In this document: positions 55,662-64,000 of the stretch, one piece after another | Layout of the letters: the number at the start of each line of letters is the position of its first letter | Numbering within the stretch: the stretch's first letter is position 1 | Origin: Oikopleura dioica | Taxonomy: Eukaryota > Chordata > Appendicularia > Copelata > Oikopleuridae | Length of the DNA stretch: 64,000 nt | Assembly (NCBI GenBank): GCA_907165135.1 | Contig: OU015567.1 | Location: 9,987,001 to 10,051,000 of the forward strand | Direction: 5' to 3' | The notes under the pieces: generated by a model | What the model saw: only the letters and a program-made list of their open reading frames with translations | Databases searched by the model: none | What the model was told of the DNA's origin: nothing | Made by a program: the position numbers and the translations under genes

Positions 55662-56121
55662 ACCTACCTCTTTCATTCCCAATAAAACTGACTAAACCCC
55701 GCCCAATTATTTTTGCTGAAATTACATTTACATTCCATTCTTCGCCAATTCAAAATCGGATGATTTTCTCACGCGTAGATTCGAAATTTTGAAATATTTG
55801 TTAATCAAACAGTTCTTCTCTAATCTGTACAAATCCTGCCTGAAGCTGCACCATAAAATCTCGCTGGTCGTAAATTCATGAAAAATGCTTGAAACGTTCC
55901 ATACCAAATTCGATTTTTTCACTTTTCTGACATTCTGATTCAACTTGTACAAACCATTCAGAAATACAAATGTCAAATCGCGAAATGTTTCTCCACAGCC
56001 ACTAGAATCGCTAGTGCCCACTTGTTGTAGCAAATGAATGCTTTTACTCTTTCAAGAGGACCTAGCAAGGAAGATAAGGTATTTACAACTTTCATAAGCA
56101 GCGCAGGCAAAATATAAGAGC
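55662..56121. other. intergenic E2F7/8 to TAOK
   Basis: About 460 AT-rich bases with an AATAAA signal near 55682 for E2F7/8. TAOK promoter presumed. No acceptor right at the TAOK ATG, so TAOK may have its own promoter. Confidence 0.45.
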
Positions 56122-59100
56122 ATGAACAAAAAAGAACTGATGCATTGGGTTCAGAAATACTTCACGAGCGGAGATCCGGACACTCTTTTCTCGGACTTAC
56201 AAGAAATCGGTCATGGTGCCTTCGGAGCTGTCTATTGCGCGCTTGACGAGCGGCCAAAGTCAGCCACGCGTGGCCAAAACGTCGCCATCAAGAAAATGTC
56301 CTATTCGGGCAAGAGCGAAAAGTTCACCGACATCGTCCATGAAATCAAGCTCCTGGAGAGATTGAAGCACAAGAATATTGTGCGTCTCGAGGAGTGTTTT
56401 TTGAAAGACAAAGATCACATGGTCTGGATTGTCATGGAATACTGCCTCGGCAGCGCGTCAGATCTTGTCGATGTTCAGCCGGGGCGATTGCTAGAAAGCG
56501 AGGTCGCTCAAATCATCAGAGACGTCCTCCACGGCCTTAGCTATCTCCACAGCAACGAGATTATCCACAGAGACATCAAAGCAGGCAACATTCTTTTGTC
56601 CGAAAACGGTCTGGCAAAGGTCGCAGATTTCGGATCCGCTAGTAATAAATCTTCGGCGAACTCGTTCGTCGGATCGCCTTATTGGATGGCGCCGGAAGTG
56701 ATCTTGGCAATGGAAAGTGGAAGATATACTGGTGCAGTTGATCTTTGGTCCCTTGGAATAACATGTATAGAGATTGCTGATAGGAATGGGGCGTTATTTA
56801 ATCGGACTTGTATATCTGACTGTATTTTCAAAGAAATAAATTCTAGCCCTAAAACAGAAAACCGCCAATGTTCACCCAAAATGCGATGGCTGCTTTGTAC
56901 CAAATCGCCCAGTCTGATGCACCAACGCTAGACCAGAACGCCGACTGGTCCCATACATTTCATAGCTTTCTTTCCTGCCTGCTAAAAAAGAATCCTGAAG
57001 AGCGATTTACTGCCACAGAAGCCCTCCAACACAGCTGGTTCAAGGACAATAGAGAAAATCCACAGGAGCTTGTTGAGTTGATTGATAGAACTAAACGTCT
57101 GGTGCGCGAGCAGGATGAGAAACAAATCACGATGCAGTATAAGAAGATGCTTCGAATTTACAAGGGCGGAGATCCGCTTTCGAATATCCCGAGAGATGGC
57201 TCGATGCGTTCGAATTCTTCGAATCCAATTTCTGAAGACCGCTCTTCGGATGAAGAAGAAGAGGATGACGATCAAATGAGTTATCTTCAAAGTTCTACTT
57301 CTAGCGCCGCTTCTGATAAATCAGCCTTTCCGCTCAATCACAGTCTCTCCAGGCCACCAACGATCCGTCCGATTCGAAATACGCAGCCTCAGCAACAACA
57401 GCACGGAGGTGGTGTTGATCATTTTTCGGGAATGCCACCAATTTACAGCGTATCTTCTGGCTCAAGAGCATCAGGACCGCAAGACTTTTCCCAAGGACCA
57501 CTTGGGAACGGTTTGAGCACGATCCGACCAGTGACTCTAATGAGGAAGCAAGAAGAAGAGAGGATAAAAGTCTCCGCATTTCGTGAACAAATGGGCAACT
57601 ACAAGAAAATGCGACAAAGTCATCGTGCGATGATGCAAAATCTTGAGTCGACGCTTTCAAGTGAAATGGAAAACCACCAGCGAACGTTGCAAAATGAGCT
57701 TAACAACATGCGCAAGAAGCATCAAAAAGATCGCCAGAAACTTGCCAACCGTCGGCTACAATCCATCGAGCGACTTGAGAAAGAAGGCGAGCAAGAACTC
57801 CGAGCTTTTGACCGTCTTCTCTTTCAAAAGAAGAAGGCGAGAAAAAGTCGATGGAGGAAAAGCAGCGCGACGAAATGCGACGAGCAAATCAACGCTGGCG
57901 AGCGGGAGAGCTTCCAGCTGGCGTCACGAGAGATCAACAAAAACTCAGCTTTGGTCGAGCTCAAGCAGAGCATCTGAAGCACTTCGATCGGAAGCAAAAG
58001 CAAGAGCACGATATGGAACTGAGAAAATATAAAAGAAAACGACTGACCGCGAGGCATAATGAAGAGCAACAAATGCTCAATGATGAGCTCAATGAGAGAC
58101 TAGAACGCATGAATGAAGAAAATTCATTGATGAAAACTCATCATGATGTTACTCAGAAAATGGAGTATAATCATATGAAGGTTTAGACAGATTTTCTAGC
58201 TCTTTATCTAGTTCCCTCTTTAGCAAGTTCACGAGTTGCGGCTGCAGCACCAAAAGATGCAACATGATATGGAAATCAAAGCTCAAAAAGTTCACATGCA
58301 GCAGTTAGAACAAGACATGAGGTAAGAGACGAGTTTTCCTTGATTTTAGGTCTATACCTTTTGTCTAGTCAGCGTCATCGGCAGGCCTTGAAGCAAGCAC
58401 CAAAGAACATGAAAGAACAAGAAGCAAAGATAAAGAAGACCTATCACGAGAGTATTAACCTTATCGAGAAACAATATAAAGGTTCGTGCTATTCAAATTT
58501 CCCCTTTATTAATTTAAATCATTAGCGTTCAAAAATCACATCCTTGAGCGATTCAACAAAGCCGATGCCAAGAAACAGTTGAAAAAGATGAAATCAGAGA
58601 GGAAGCAACGTCTCGCGTTGATGTGGGAGCAGTATGAAAAAACTATTCATGATTTGAAAGAGGTAGAGAAGAAAAGCAAAACAAGAAACTTGCATTTTTA
58701 ATTTCAGGATAACAAAGATCACATAACCGAAGCTCAAAATCATGAGTCTGAAAAGCTCAAACGCAGCCTTCAGAAAGATCTCATTCTGCTCCAAGACTAT
58801 CAAGTAACAGTCCCTTTTCTGAATCAAGTCTACTTTATTTTCTCAGGCGAAGAGGCGGCAGCATTTCGAAGACATGAATCGAGACGAAGAAGCATCCCTA
58901 GCCGATAAAGTCTCCGTCAGACTGTCGTTGATCATGCAACGCGAGGAAAAAAGTCACGAGAGTCATCAAAACGAACGCGCGGCAAAAATAAGAGCTCTCT
59001 CCGAACGCCAAGTAAGGCATCATCGAATGGTCATCAATTAATTTTTCTATTCTAGGCGAGGGAAATTGAAGACTTCGACGCAGAATCGCTACGGTTGGGC

Positions 59101-59444
59101 TTCAATACAGTGATTATCGACTCCAGATCAGGGAATTACTATCTCGTGAACCCTCCAGACGTAAGTTTATGTAAAAGGCTTAATGATAGAACAAATCTAC
59201 CTCGCTCGGAACTATCGAATAGATACTCATGGTGCGCAGTATCAATTAACTTTAATCGGGAAGTACTTCTGTGCATTATTTCTTTATATAAGAACCTTCG
59301 GAGAAAGCACGATTTTAATTTCGATTGTAGCGTCACTCTCCTGTTCCGGATCATTCGCGACGTTTGATGACCCCAGACGAGGTCAACCGGGCTTCACGCT
59401 CTTCGCATTCCTCCCGCTCTTCGAACGGCACAACCTTCCGTTGA
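56122..59444 (+). CDS. TAOK: TAO-type STE20 kinase, one frameshift
   Basis: Nine exons: 56122..56783, 56858..58180, 58224..58321, 58369..58481, 58526..58662, 58708..58803, 58847..59011, 59056..59160 and 59331..59444; about 937 residues. N-terminal kinase: IGHGAFGAVYCALD, VAIKKMSYSGKSEKF, MEYCLGSASDL, HRDIKAGNILL, DFGSAS, FVGSPYWMAPEVI. Then an acidic Ser-rich linker, and a long coiled coil with the family FKRR..L..RHN-like KYKRKRLTARHNEEQQ and AREIEDFDAESLRLGF. TAO kinases act upstream of p38 and Hippo signalling and in microtubule control. The frame shifts at the A4 run near 57829-57832: one more A would restore it. Intron 56784-56857 is GA-AG. The exon-9 frame ends in a Ser/Arg-rich tail. 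Confidence 0.9.
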
Positions 59445-60265
59445 AAAATAATGCACACTCACTATCACAAAAAAGAAAGCTCATCGACAAAGAAAATCAA
59501 CCAATTTTACTTCGCTCACCAAAAAAGCTCCACGCCTAAACTTGTATTTTGTAAATTCCTCCCTTTCTCAACCGTCTTATGTTATTTTTGCGTTCGAAAA
59601 AACCTATGGCTGTGAAAAATTCTCATTTTGTAAAAAGAGATGCAAATTTGATTATAAATATACAAATCTCCGCCGACCCCTCATTTTTCATCGATTTCGT
59701 GGACTTCTTCAATTTTCAAACAGTTCATCGAATTCTCGATTAATTTTCTTAATCCACTTCTTTCCATACGTGTTCCATTCTATTCTTTATCAACTCCGGA
59801 CTCCCCACGCCTTCCCAGTTTCTGATAAATTCCTGACCTATGTAATATTAATAATCTGGGTATGTATCGAGTTCAAAACACACTTTACTGCTCAACAAAT
59901 CATTCTCCGATTTCTCAATTTTGTTCAAGAATTTCCGCTCAAACAGATGCAATAAAAACAACTTGAACTGCGAATAAATATAATATCAGTAATTCAAAAT
60001 CAAACTTGCCCCGATGAGTAGTACTTTATCTGGGCAAAATACTTCATACTTCGGCAGGTGCAATTTGGAAGTACTTATGATAGGATCAATACCATAAAAA
60101 TTGAACTAGCGCTAGAGCTTCACGCAGGTCGATTTTAACGCGATAAGGGTGATATAAAAATAGCCATCTTGCGGCCTAAACTTGCGATTTCAATCTTGTG
60201 CTCGCTCAGTCATAAATACGGAACTCTCATCCGTCAGCAATCAGAAGAAAAAAATAATAGAGAAA
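59445..60265. other. intergenic TAOK to 4-TM gene
   Basis: About 820 AT-rich bases, mostly 3' flank. A GATATAAAAA box near 60150 lies about 115 bases before the next ATG and could be a TATA element. Confidence 0.4.
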
Positions 60266-61003
60266 ATGGCATTAAAGCGACTTATGAATTTGCGACTAGC
60301 AGCTCAATACACTGCACTTTTCCAGCTTTTCTTTATCATGGGCGTTTTGGTCTACTCCAGTGTGGAGACCTGGGACAAAAGTGCGGAGGATATTCAAAGC
60401 GGAAGATTGAGTTTCAACGTCGTCGGCTACTACACTGCTATTTTCGGCCTCGTCGGCTTGTTCACTGCCGTCGAGCTTTATGCTCATTGCTTCAACATGA
60501 TGCGATTCTGGGTGATTGCCACTGTTATTGCGCTTTATGTTTTTGGTGGAATCATGTCTTGCTTTGGCTTTGCTGTATCTCTTGTCATCCTCCTCGACGA
60601 TGACGATTCCCAGAGTCCACTAAATCCGCACGTAAGGCCCCTACAGTCTGCAGATTTTATGTCCCTCATCCCTCCACAGAAGCACAAACCACTTACAAAA
60701 GAAGAATCCGAATTCCTCCTTCTCTTCATGGTTTGCCTTGGCTCATTGGCGATCATTATCACCGGGCGAATTGCTCTAGCCTTCTACACGATCAAGGCGC
60801 ACAAGGCTGAGACTTTGCGAACAATTCGAGCGATACGAAACGTGGGTATGACATTCGACATGAGTCAGTTCCCGCCCAACTCTGAAGTACTCTCCGTTGA
60901 CCGGACATCACTTGCAGCCTCTACAAATCCACCGGCTTACAATGAATGTGTCAAAGAAGAAGGAAGCTTGCCAAGATACTGTGACATAAAAGATTTCTCC
61001 TAA
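60266..61003 (+). CDS. four-transmembrane protein with C-terminal PPxY motif
   Basis: Single exon, 245 residues, no intron, unlike nearly all neighbours. Four hydrophobic segments: about residues 12-31 (QYTALFQLFFIMGVLVYSS), 52-72 (VVGYYTAIFGLVGLFTAVEL), 80-108 and 150-175. The loop between TM3 and TM4 is long and contains acidic and Pro-rich parts. The C-terminal tail holds NPPAYNEC, a PPxY motif for WW-domain ubiquitin ligases. Topology fits LAPTM4, MARVEL or tetraspan-like small proteins; LAPTM family members also carry PPxY tails, but the core motifs are not clear enough to name it. Intron loss suggests retroposition or simple loss. Confidence 0.78.
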   Translation: MALKRLMNLRLAAQYTALFQLFFIMGVLVYSSVETWDKSAEDIQSGRLSFNVVGYYTAIFGLVGLFTAVELYAHCFNMMRFWVIATVIALYVFGGIMSCFGFAVSLVILLDDDDSQSPLNPHVRPLQSADFMSLIPPQKHKPLTKEESEFLLLFMVCLGSLAIIITGRIALAFYTIKAHKAETLRTIRAIRNVGMTFDMSQFPPNSEVLSVDRTSLAASTNPPAYNECVKEEGSLPRYCDIKDFS

Positions 61004-61613
61004 CTGTTTCTTTCGACAAAAAAAAATACTCAAAATAAACTTATACGATCAACTCCCAATTTTTAAATTGCTTGTTGCATGAAAAATACGATAAATATGC
61101 CCAATTTCTTTTACAAAAATATCATATTTCAGGTGCTACCAGTTTGTTCCTGTTTCCAAAACAGCTCCTTTGATCGCCATTTGAAATTTCCTTCTCGCCC
61201 TAGTGACCAAGTAGGTGCCCCCGGAGCAACCTGTTTTGTCAAAAAATCTCTCTCCTTCTTTTCAAAAGATAAACAATTCAGCCTATTTCCTTTCAATTGC
61301 CCTCGTTTTTCAATTTGGCGTAGCACCGTTGGGAAAAATAAGAGAAAGGGAAATCTGACTAGGCAGGAGACTTAGCCTAGAAACAGATCGACGATACTAT
61401 CAGAGCCGCTCGAGTGTGACAGACCTGGTAGGATCAGAAGTCGCGAGAGAATAACGACATAAGAGAGCAAACGAGGAAGAAAGTAACTTAACTCGTAAAA
61501 TCGACGAACGCCCATTCGAAACGTGTTACAAACTTGTAAATAAAAGAAGACGCAAGTCAGATAAAAAATAATAAACGAAATCAAGGAAGAAGTATTCGGA
61601 AGAGAAATAAAAA
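61004..61613. other. intergenic
   Basis: About 610 bases between two plus-strand membrane-protein genes. Short ORFs only; AATAAA near 61035. Nothing further recognised. Confidence 0.4.
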
Positions 61614-62281
61614 ATGGAAAATCCTAATTTCAAAGCAGAAGAGTTAGAACATCAAGAAACGCAAATAGGAAAACATGTTATCAGCAGAAAATTACCAGGA
61701 GAGGTAAGTGATCGAATCCATCATCATTGCTTCTATAAACTAGCGTTATTTAGATCTTCTTGCCAATTATTATTCTCAGCATACCGATTACTTGCTTTTT
61801 TATTGCCAAATTTGCCATTTAGATTTTTATGGGTCTCGAAAACCTTAAGTCTTTCCACCTTTACCTAGACATTACGCTACCTGAGTAAAGACTTTACTTA
61901 GATCGGAATTTTCTCAAGCTTTCTCTGTCAATTTTGAGCCCTATTAGCGATGTAATTATCCTATCTTTTTACCCTCGCTCATCGTTCAAAATGTTCTTTC
62001 AAATATGATTTCAAATTTCAAGAAAAATGAGAAAGTGACTATTTCATAGTCGGTATGAAATTTTATTTCAGAAATATGATATGGAAAAAGAACGAAGAGA
62101 AGAATCTCCGACAGAGAAAAACGTCATGAACAGTGGAAATATCGAAGTCTCTCAAAGTAGATTTGAAGAGCTTCGGAACTGGCTACTAGACGGCCCGATG
62201 GTACGATCAGTAATTATGGCCGTTGAGTGGTTCCTTGTTGTTGCCATCGTTGTTGGTGCGGTTCTGGCTATTCCTCAGTGA
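61614..62281 (+). CDS. small tail-anchored membrane protein
   Basis: Exons 61614..61703 and 62072..62281 (phase 0); 99 residues. The N-terminal 70 residues are charged and Glu-rich. The C-terminal 30 residues form a single hydrophobic helix (SVIMAVEWFLVVAIVVGAVL) ending three residues before the stop, the layout of a tail-anchored protein. The 368-base intron is long for this window. No family recognised. Confidence 0.65.
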
Positions 62282-62434
62282 ACAATTACTGTTTTTTCTG
62301 CTGTATATTTTCTGTATGATAATGAAAATCGAACAAATAGAACAACTTCTTCAGATCTTTTTAGAATTTTTTTATTAGTGAAGACATAAACGAAGTGGCA
62401 GAGGATCAGTTGTGAGAGGAAAGAAACAAAGATG

Positions 62435-63801
62435 TTAACCGGGGATATTGTCGAAAAGGTGCTGGTTCTGGTTTCGGCCTGCATTTCCCTGGAAAAATTT
62501 AATGATTATATTAGCTATTATTATAAGCCAAACCTTTTTCTCGGTCGATTCGATAGTTTCGCGATCGTAACCGCTTGAGGAGCTAAGGTCTTGGATGGAA
62601 CACCTCGAAAATTGGGCGTATCCGCTGTCAGACAACTCGTTCGCTGCGTACTCCGCTAGTTGGTATCTGCTACTCTTATCGAAGAGCTTGTCGTCTGAAA
62701 GTAGCGTTACTGTGTATGGGTCGACGAAGCGCAACTCATTGGTGCGCTCGACGATGTTGGACACGATGTATTCGTCGACAAGGTGGGGGCAGTTAGAGAA
62801 GACGAAGTATTTGACGTCTAGAAGGGTGATGTAACCGTTCTTGCTTTCTTCGATAGTGCTTGCGATTCGCGTCGCTAGAATTAATCAATTAAGCGTTCGA
62901 TGTTTCTCTATCTTACCAATGACAGTGTAAACAGCTCGTCGAAACTCCTCAAGTGACTTTCCATCCCGTCGGTACATGAGGAATCGCATAAAGCAGCCGG
63001 CTTTGTAGACGATTTCTTTGCCCTTCTTAGAAGTCAGGAATCCCTTCTGTCTGCTCTCATCCCACCACCATCGGGCAATGTGATCGAATGTGTCGGGCGT
63101 GTTTCGGAGAAGAAATTCGCGGTTGGTAAAGTCGAACTCAATGGAAATGTGGAAATGGGGCACGAAGTGACGTCGTCGTCGTATTTCTCCCAGTCCCTAA
63201 AGCAGGCTGTATCTCTGGCGCTAGAAGAGAATGTACTTACAGTCATCCAATACAAGTAGAAGCGCTTGAGATTCCCTTTCATATTACGATTTTCAAGGGG
63301 AGAAGTTATCTTTTCATGCATTTAGGCTGCATCAAGCTGGCCACCGTTCGCCGAATATCTAACGGTCTCATTCGGAGCTCAGCTCCGATATTTTCTTCAT
63401 TTTCACTATAATATGTCATGATACAGCTTTCCACTCTAAAAAGGAAGTTGAAAAAATGATAAAGAAAGCCCTGCTAACTTGGAAACGTTGAGTTTTTCGA
63501 AGCGATGTAAAAACTTGTTGATCGCGAGCTGAATGACATCGACCCGGAAGTCTTTAATCTAGGCTTGACAACCTGTGTAAAACTCCTGACTCAGGGTACT
63601 AAAAGATCTTGAAAAGCTGCGTTACCAGATTCTCATTCAAGGTTTTTCATTCAAGATCTTTAGGTACCCTGACTCAGGATTCCTACACAGGTTGTCGAGC
63701 CCAGTCTTCGAGTCCAGGGTTGAGTGGACCGAACTGAACTTCGGTCAGGTCCGGCATTTGCAAATCTTGTTCCCAGTCGAGAGTCATTCCCAATTCTATT
63801 T
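62435..63801 (-). CDS. unknown conserved-looking protein, with a MITE-derived intron
   Basis: Exons 63689..63787 (or from the acceptor at 63801), 63479..63558, 63345..63435, 63241..63264, 62917..63196, 62534..62874 and 62435..62488, all phases consistent; about 322 residues from the ATG at 63787. Sequence is globular with WWWDESRQKGF, GKSLEEFRRAVY, NGYITLLDVKYFVFS and a Ser-rich acidic tail ending DNIPG. No membrane segment or family recognised. The intron 63559-63688 lies almost wholly inside a 148-base transposon: its ends provide donor CCT|GTGTAG and acceptor CCTAG|ATT. Deleting the element and one 6-base duplication rejoins the exon in frame (LED then FRVD). The boundary at 63345/63264 uses a weak GTGGCC donor and is less certain. 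Confidence 0.62.
63549..63708. mobile_element. short MITE inserted in a coding exon
   Basis: Element 63555-63702 (148 bases), nearly a full palindrome: GGCTTGACAACCTGTGTA on the left and, inverted on the right, GGGCTCGACAACCTGTGTA, continuing inward through CTGACTCAGGGTAC and AGATCTTGAA on both arms. Exact 6-base duplication AGTCTT at 63549-63554 and 63703-63708. Its right terminus resembles the terminus of the element at 10966-11566 (TGGGCTCG then CAA, CTGTGT). Confidence 0.88.
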
Positions 63802-64000
63802 CTAAATGAATAACTCAAAAAATCAATTGAAAGTGAAAATGATCCGTCTCTCTGAAGAAAAAAATCGCTAATGTAAATCTCGGTGAAGCCGTTTTTCGAA
63901 ATGAAAAAAATGAAAACTGGATTTTTTTCGATTCGGAGAAGAACGAGCCAGGGGGCAGCGCCAGATCGAGCCACTTTTTTCGATAGACGGTTTTTTCTGG
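63802..64000. other. 5' region of the last gene
   Basis: About 200 bases to the window edge. On the minus strand an acceptor TTCATTTAG at 63802-63804 precedes the presumed first coding exon, so either a leader exon or more coding exons lie further right, partly outside the window. Confidence 0.4.

Noticed and set aside
59183-59539. Alternative frame for the TAOK 3' end that ends RSPKKLHA
   Set aside because: Not phase-compatible with exon 8 at the 59331 acceptor; the Ser/Arg-rich frame ending at 59444 is.
1-64000. CRISPR arrays, bacterial operators, riboswitches, integrated viral genes
   Set aside because: The window is an intron-rich animal genome; no regular spaced repeats, reverse transcriptase, integrase or capsid-like ORFs were seen.

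Overview
The window is eukaryotic and gene-dense, and it fits a larvacean tunicate such as Oikopleura dioica. Most introns are 38-60 bases. Several genes sit head-to-tail with 15-178 bases between a stop and the next start, and each downstream ATG lies just after a pyrimidine-AG splice acceptor, the pattern of trans-spliced operons. At least five conserved-protein junctions can only be read with GA-AG, GC-AG or GG-AG introns. The species call is inference from gene architecture. Gene names rest on protein motifs recognised by eye.

Layout, left to right. 1-3377: 3' part of a GCNA/SprT-type protease and a NudE (NDE1/NDEL1) gene. 3870-5051: a small membrane protein and a Rab35-like GTPase in a probable two-gene operon. 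5898-15718: a probable four-gene operon PRPF19, POLR1C, SDR39U1-like, PANK4. 16299-17145: endosulfine/ARPP19. 17146-28499: a sparse stretch holding a MAM-domain gene (minus), a hidden two-exon microprotein and a single-pass membrane protein (minus). 28500-35000: lineage-restricted-looking genes (coiled coil, putative GPI-anchored protein, sulfotransferase-like protein, Cys-rich/beta-propeller-like protein) mixed with two large fold-back elements. 36812-37749: an FGF of the FGF11-14 (FHF) type. 38374-41582: a beta-1,4-galactosyltransferase with a long C-terminal extension and a tRNA-Asp inside one intron. 41787-43862: PLAC8 family protein and an M14 carboxypeptidase (both minus). 44315-47174: a small secreted protein (minus) and protein O-mannose kinase POMK. 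47446-48725: Aurora kinase (minus). 50374-51966: a Q/N-rich cistron 15 bases upstream of TBPL1/TLF. 53474-55661: atypical E2F7/8. 56122-59444: TAO kinase. 60266-62281: two small membrane proteins. 62435-63801: a minus-strand gene of unknown function.

The most notable observation is repeated contact between short inverted-repeat transposons and introns. In SDR39U1 two introns have grown from about 41-42 bases to 575 and 653 bases by insertion of two repeat-filled elements with exact 8- and 10-base target duplications. In the last gene a 148-base element has inserted into a coding exon with an exact 6-base duplication, and its own ends supply an in-frame donor and acceptor, so it looks like an intron born from a transposon. 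A third case, a 662-base fold-back element at 33353-34014, may also lend its end as an acceptor. Three conserved genes (PANK4, POMK, TAOK) each carry one single-base-type frameshift, two of them in short A runs, which looks like consensus error but could be real variation.
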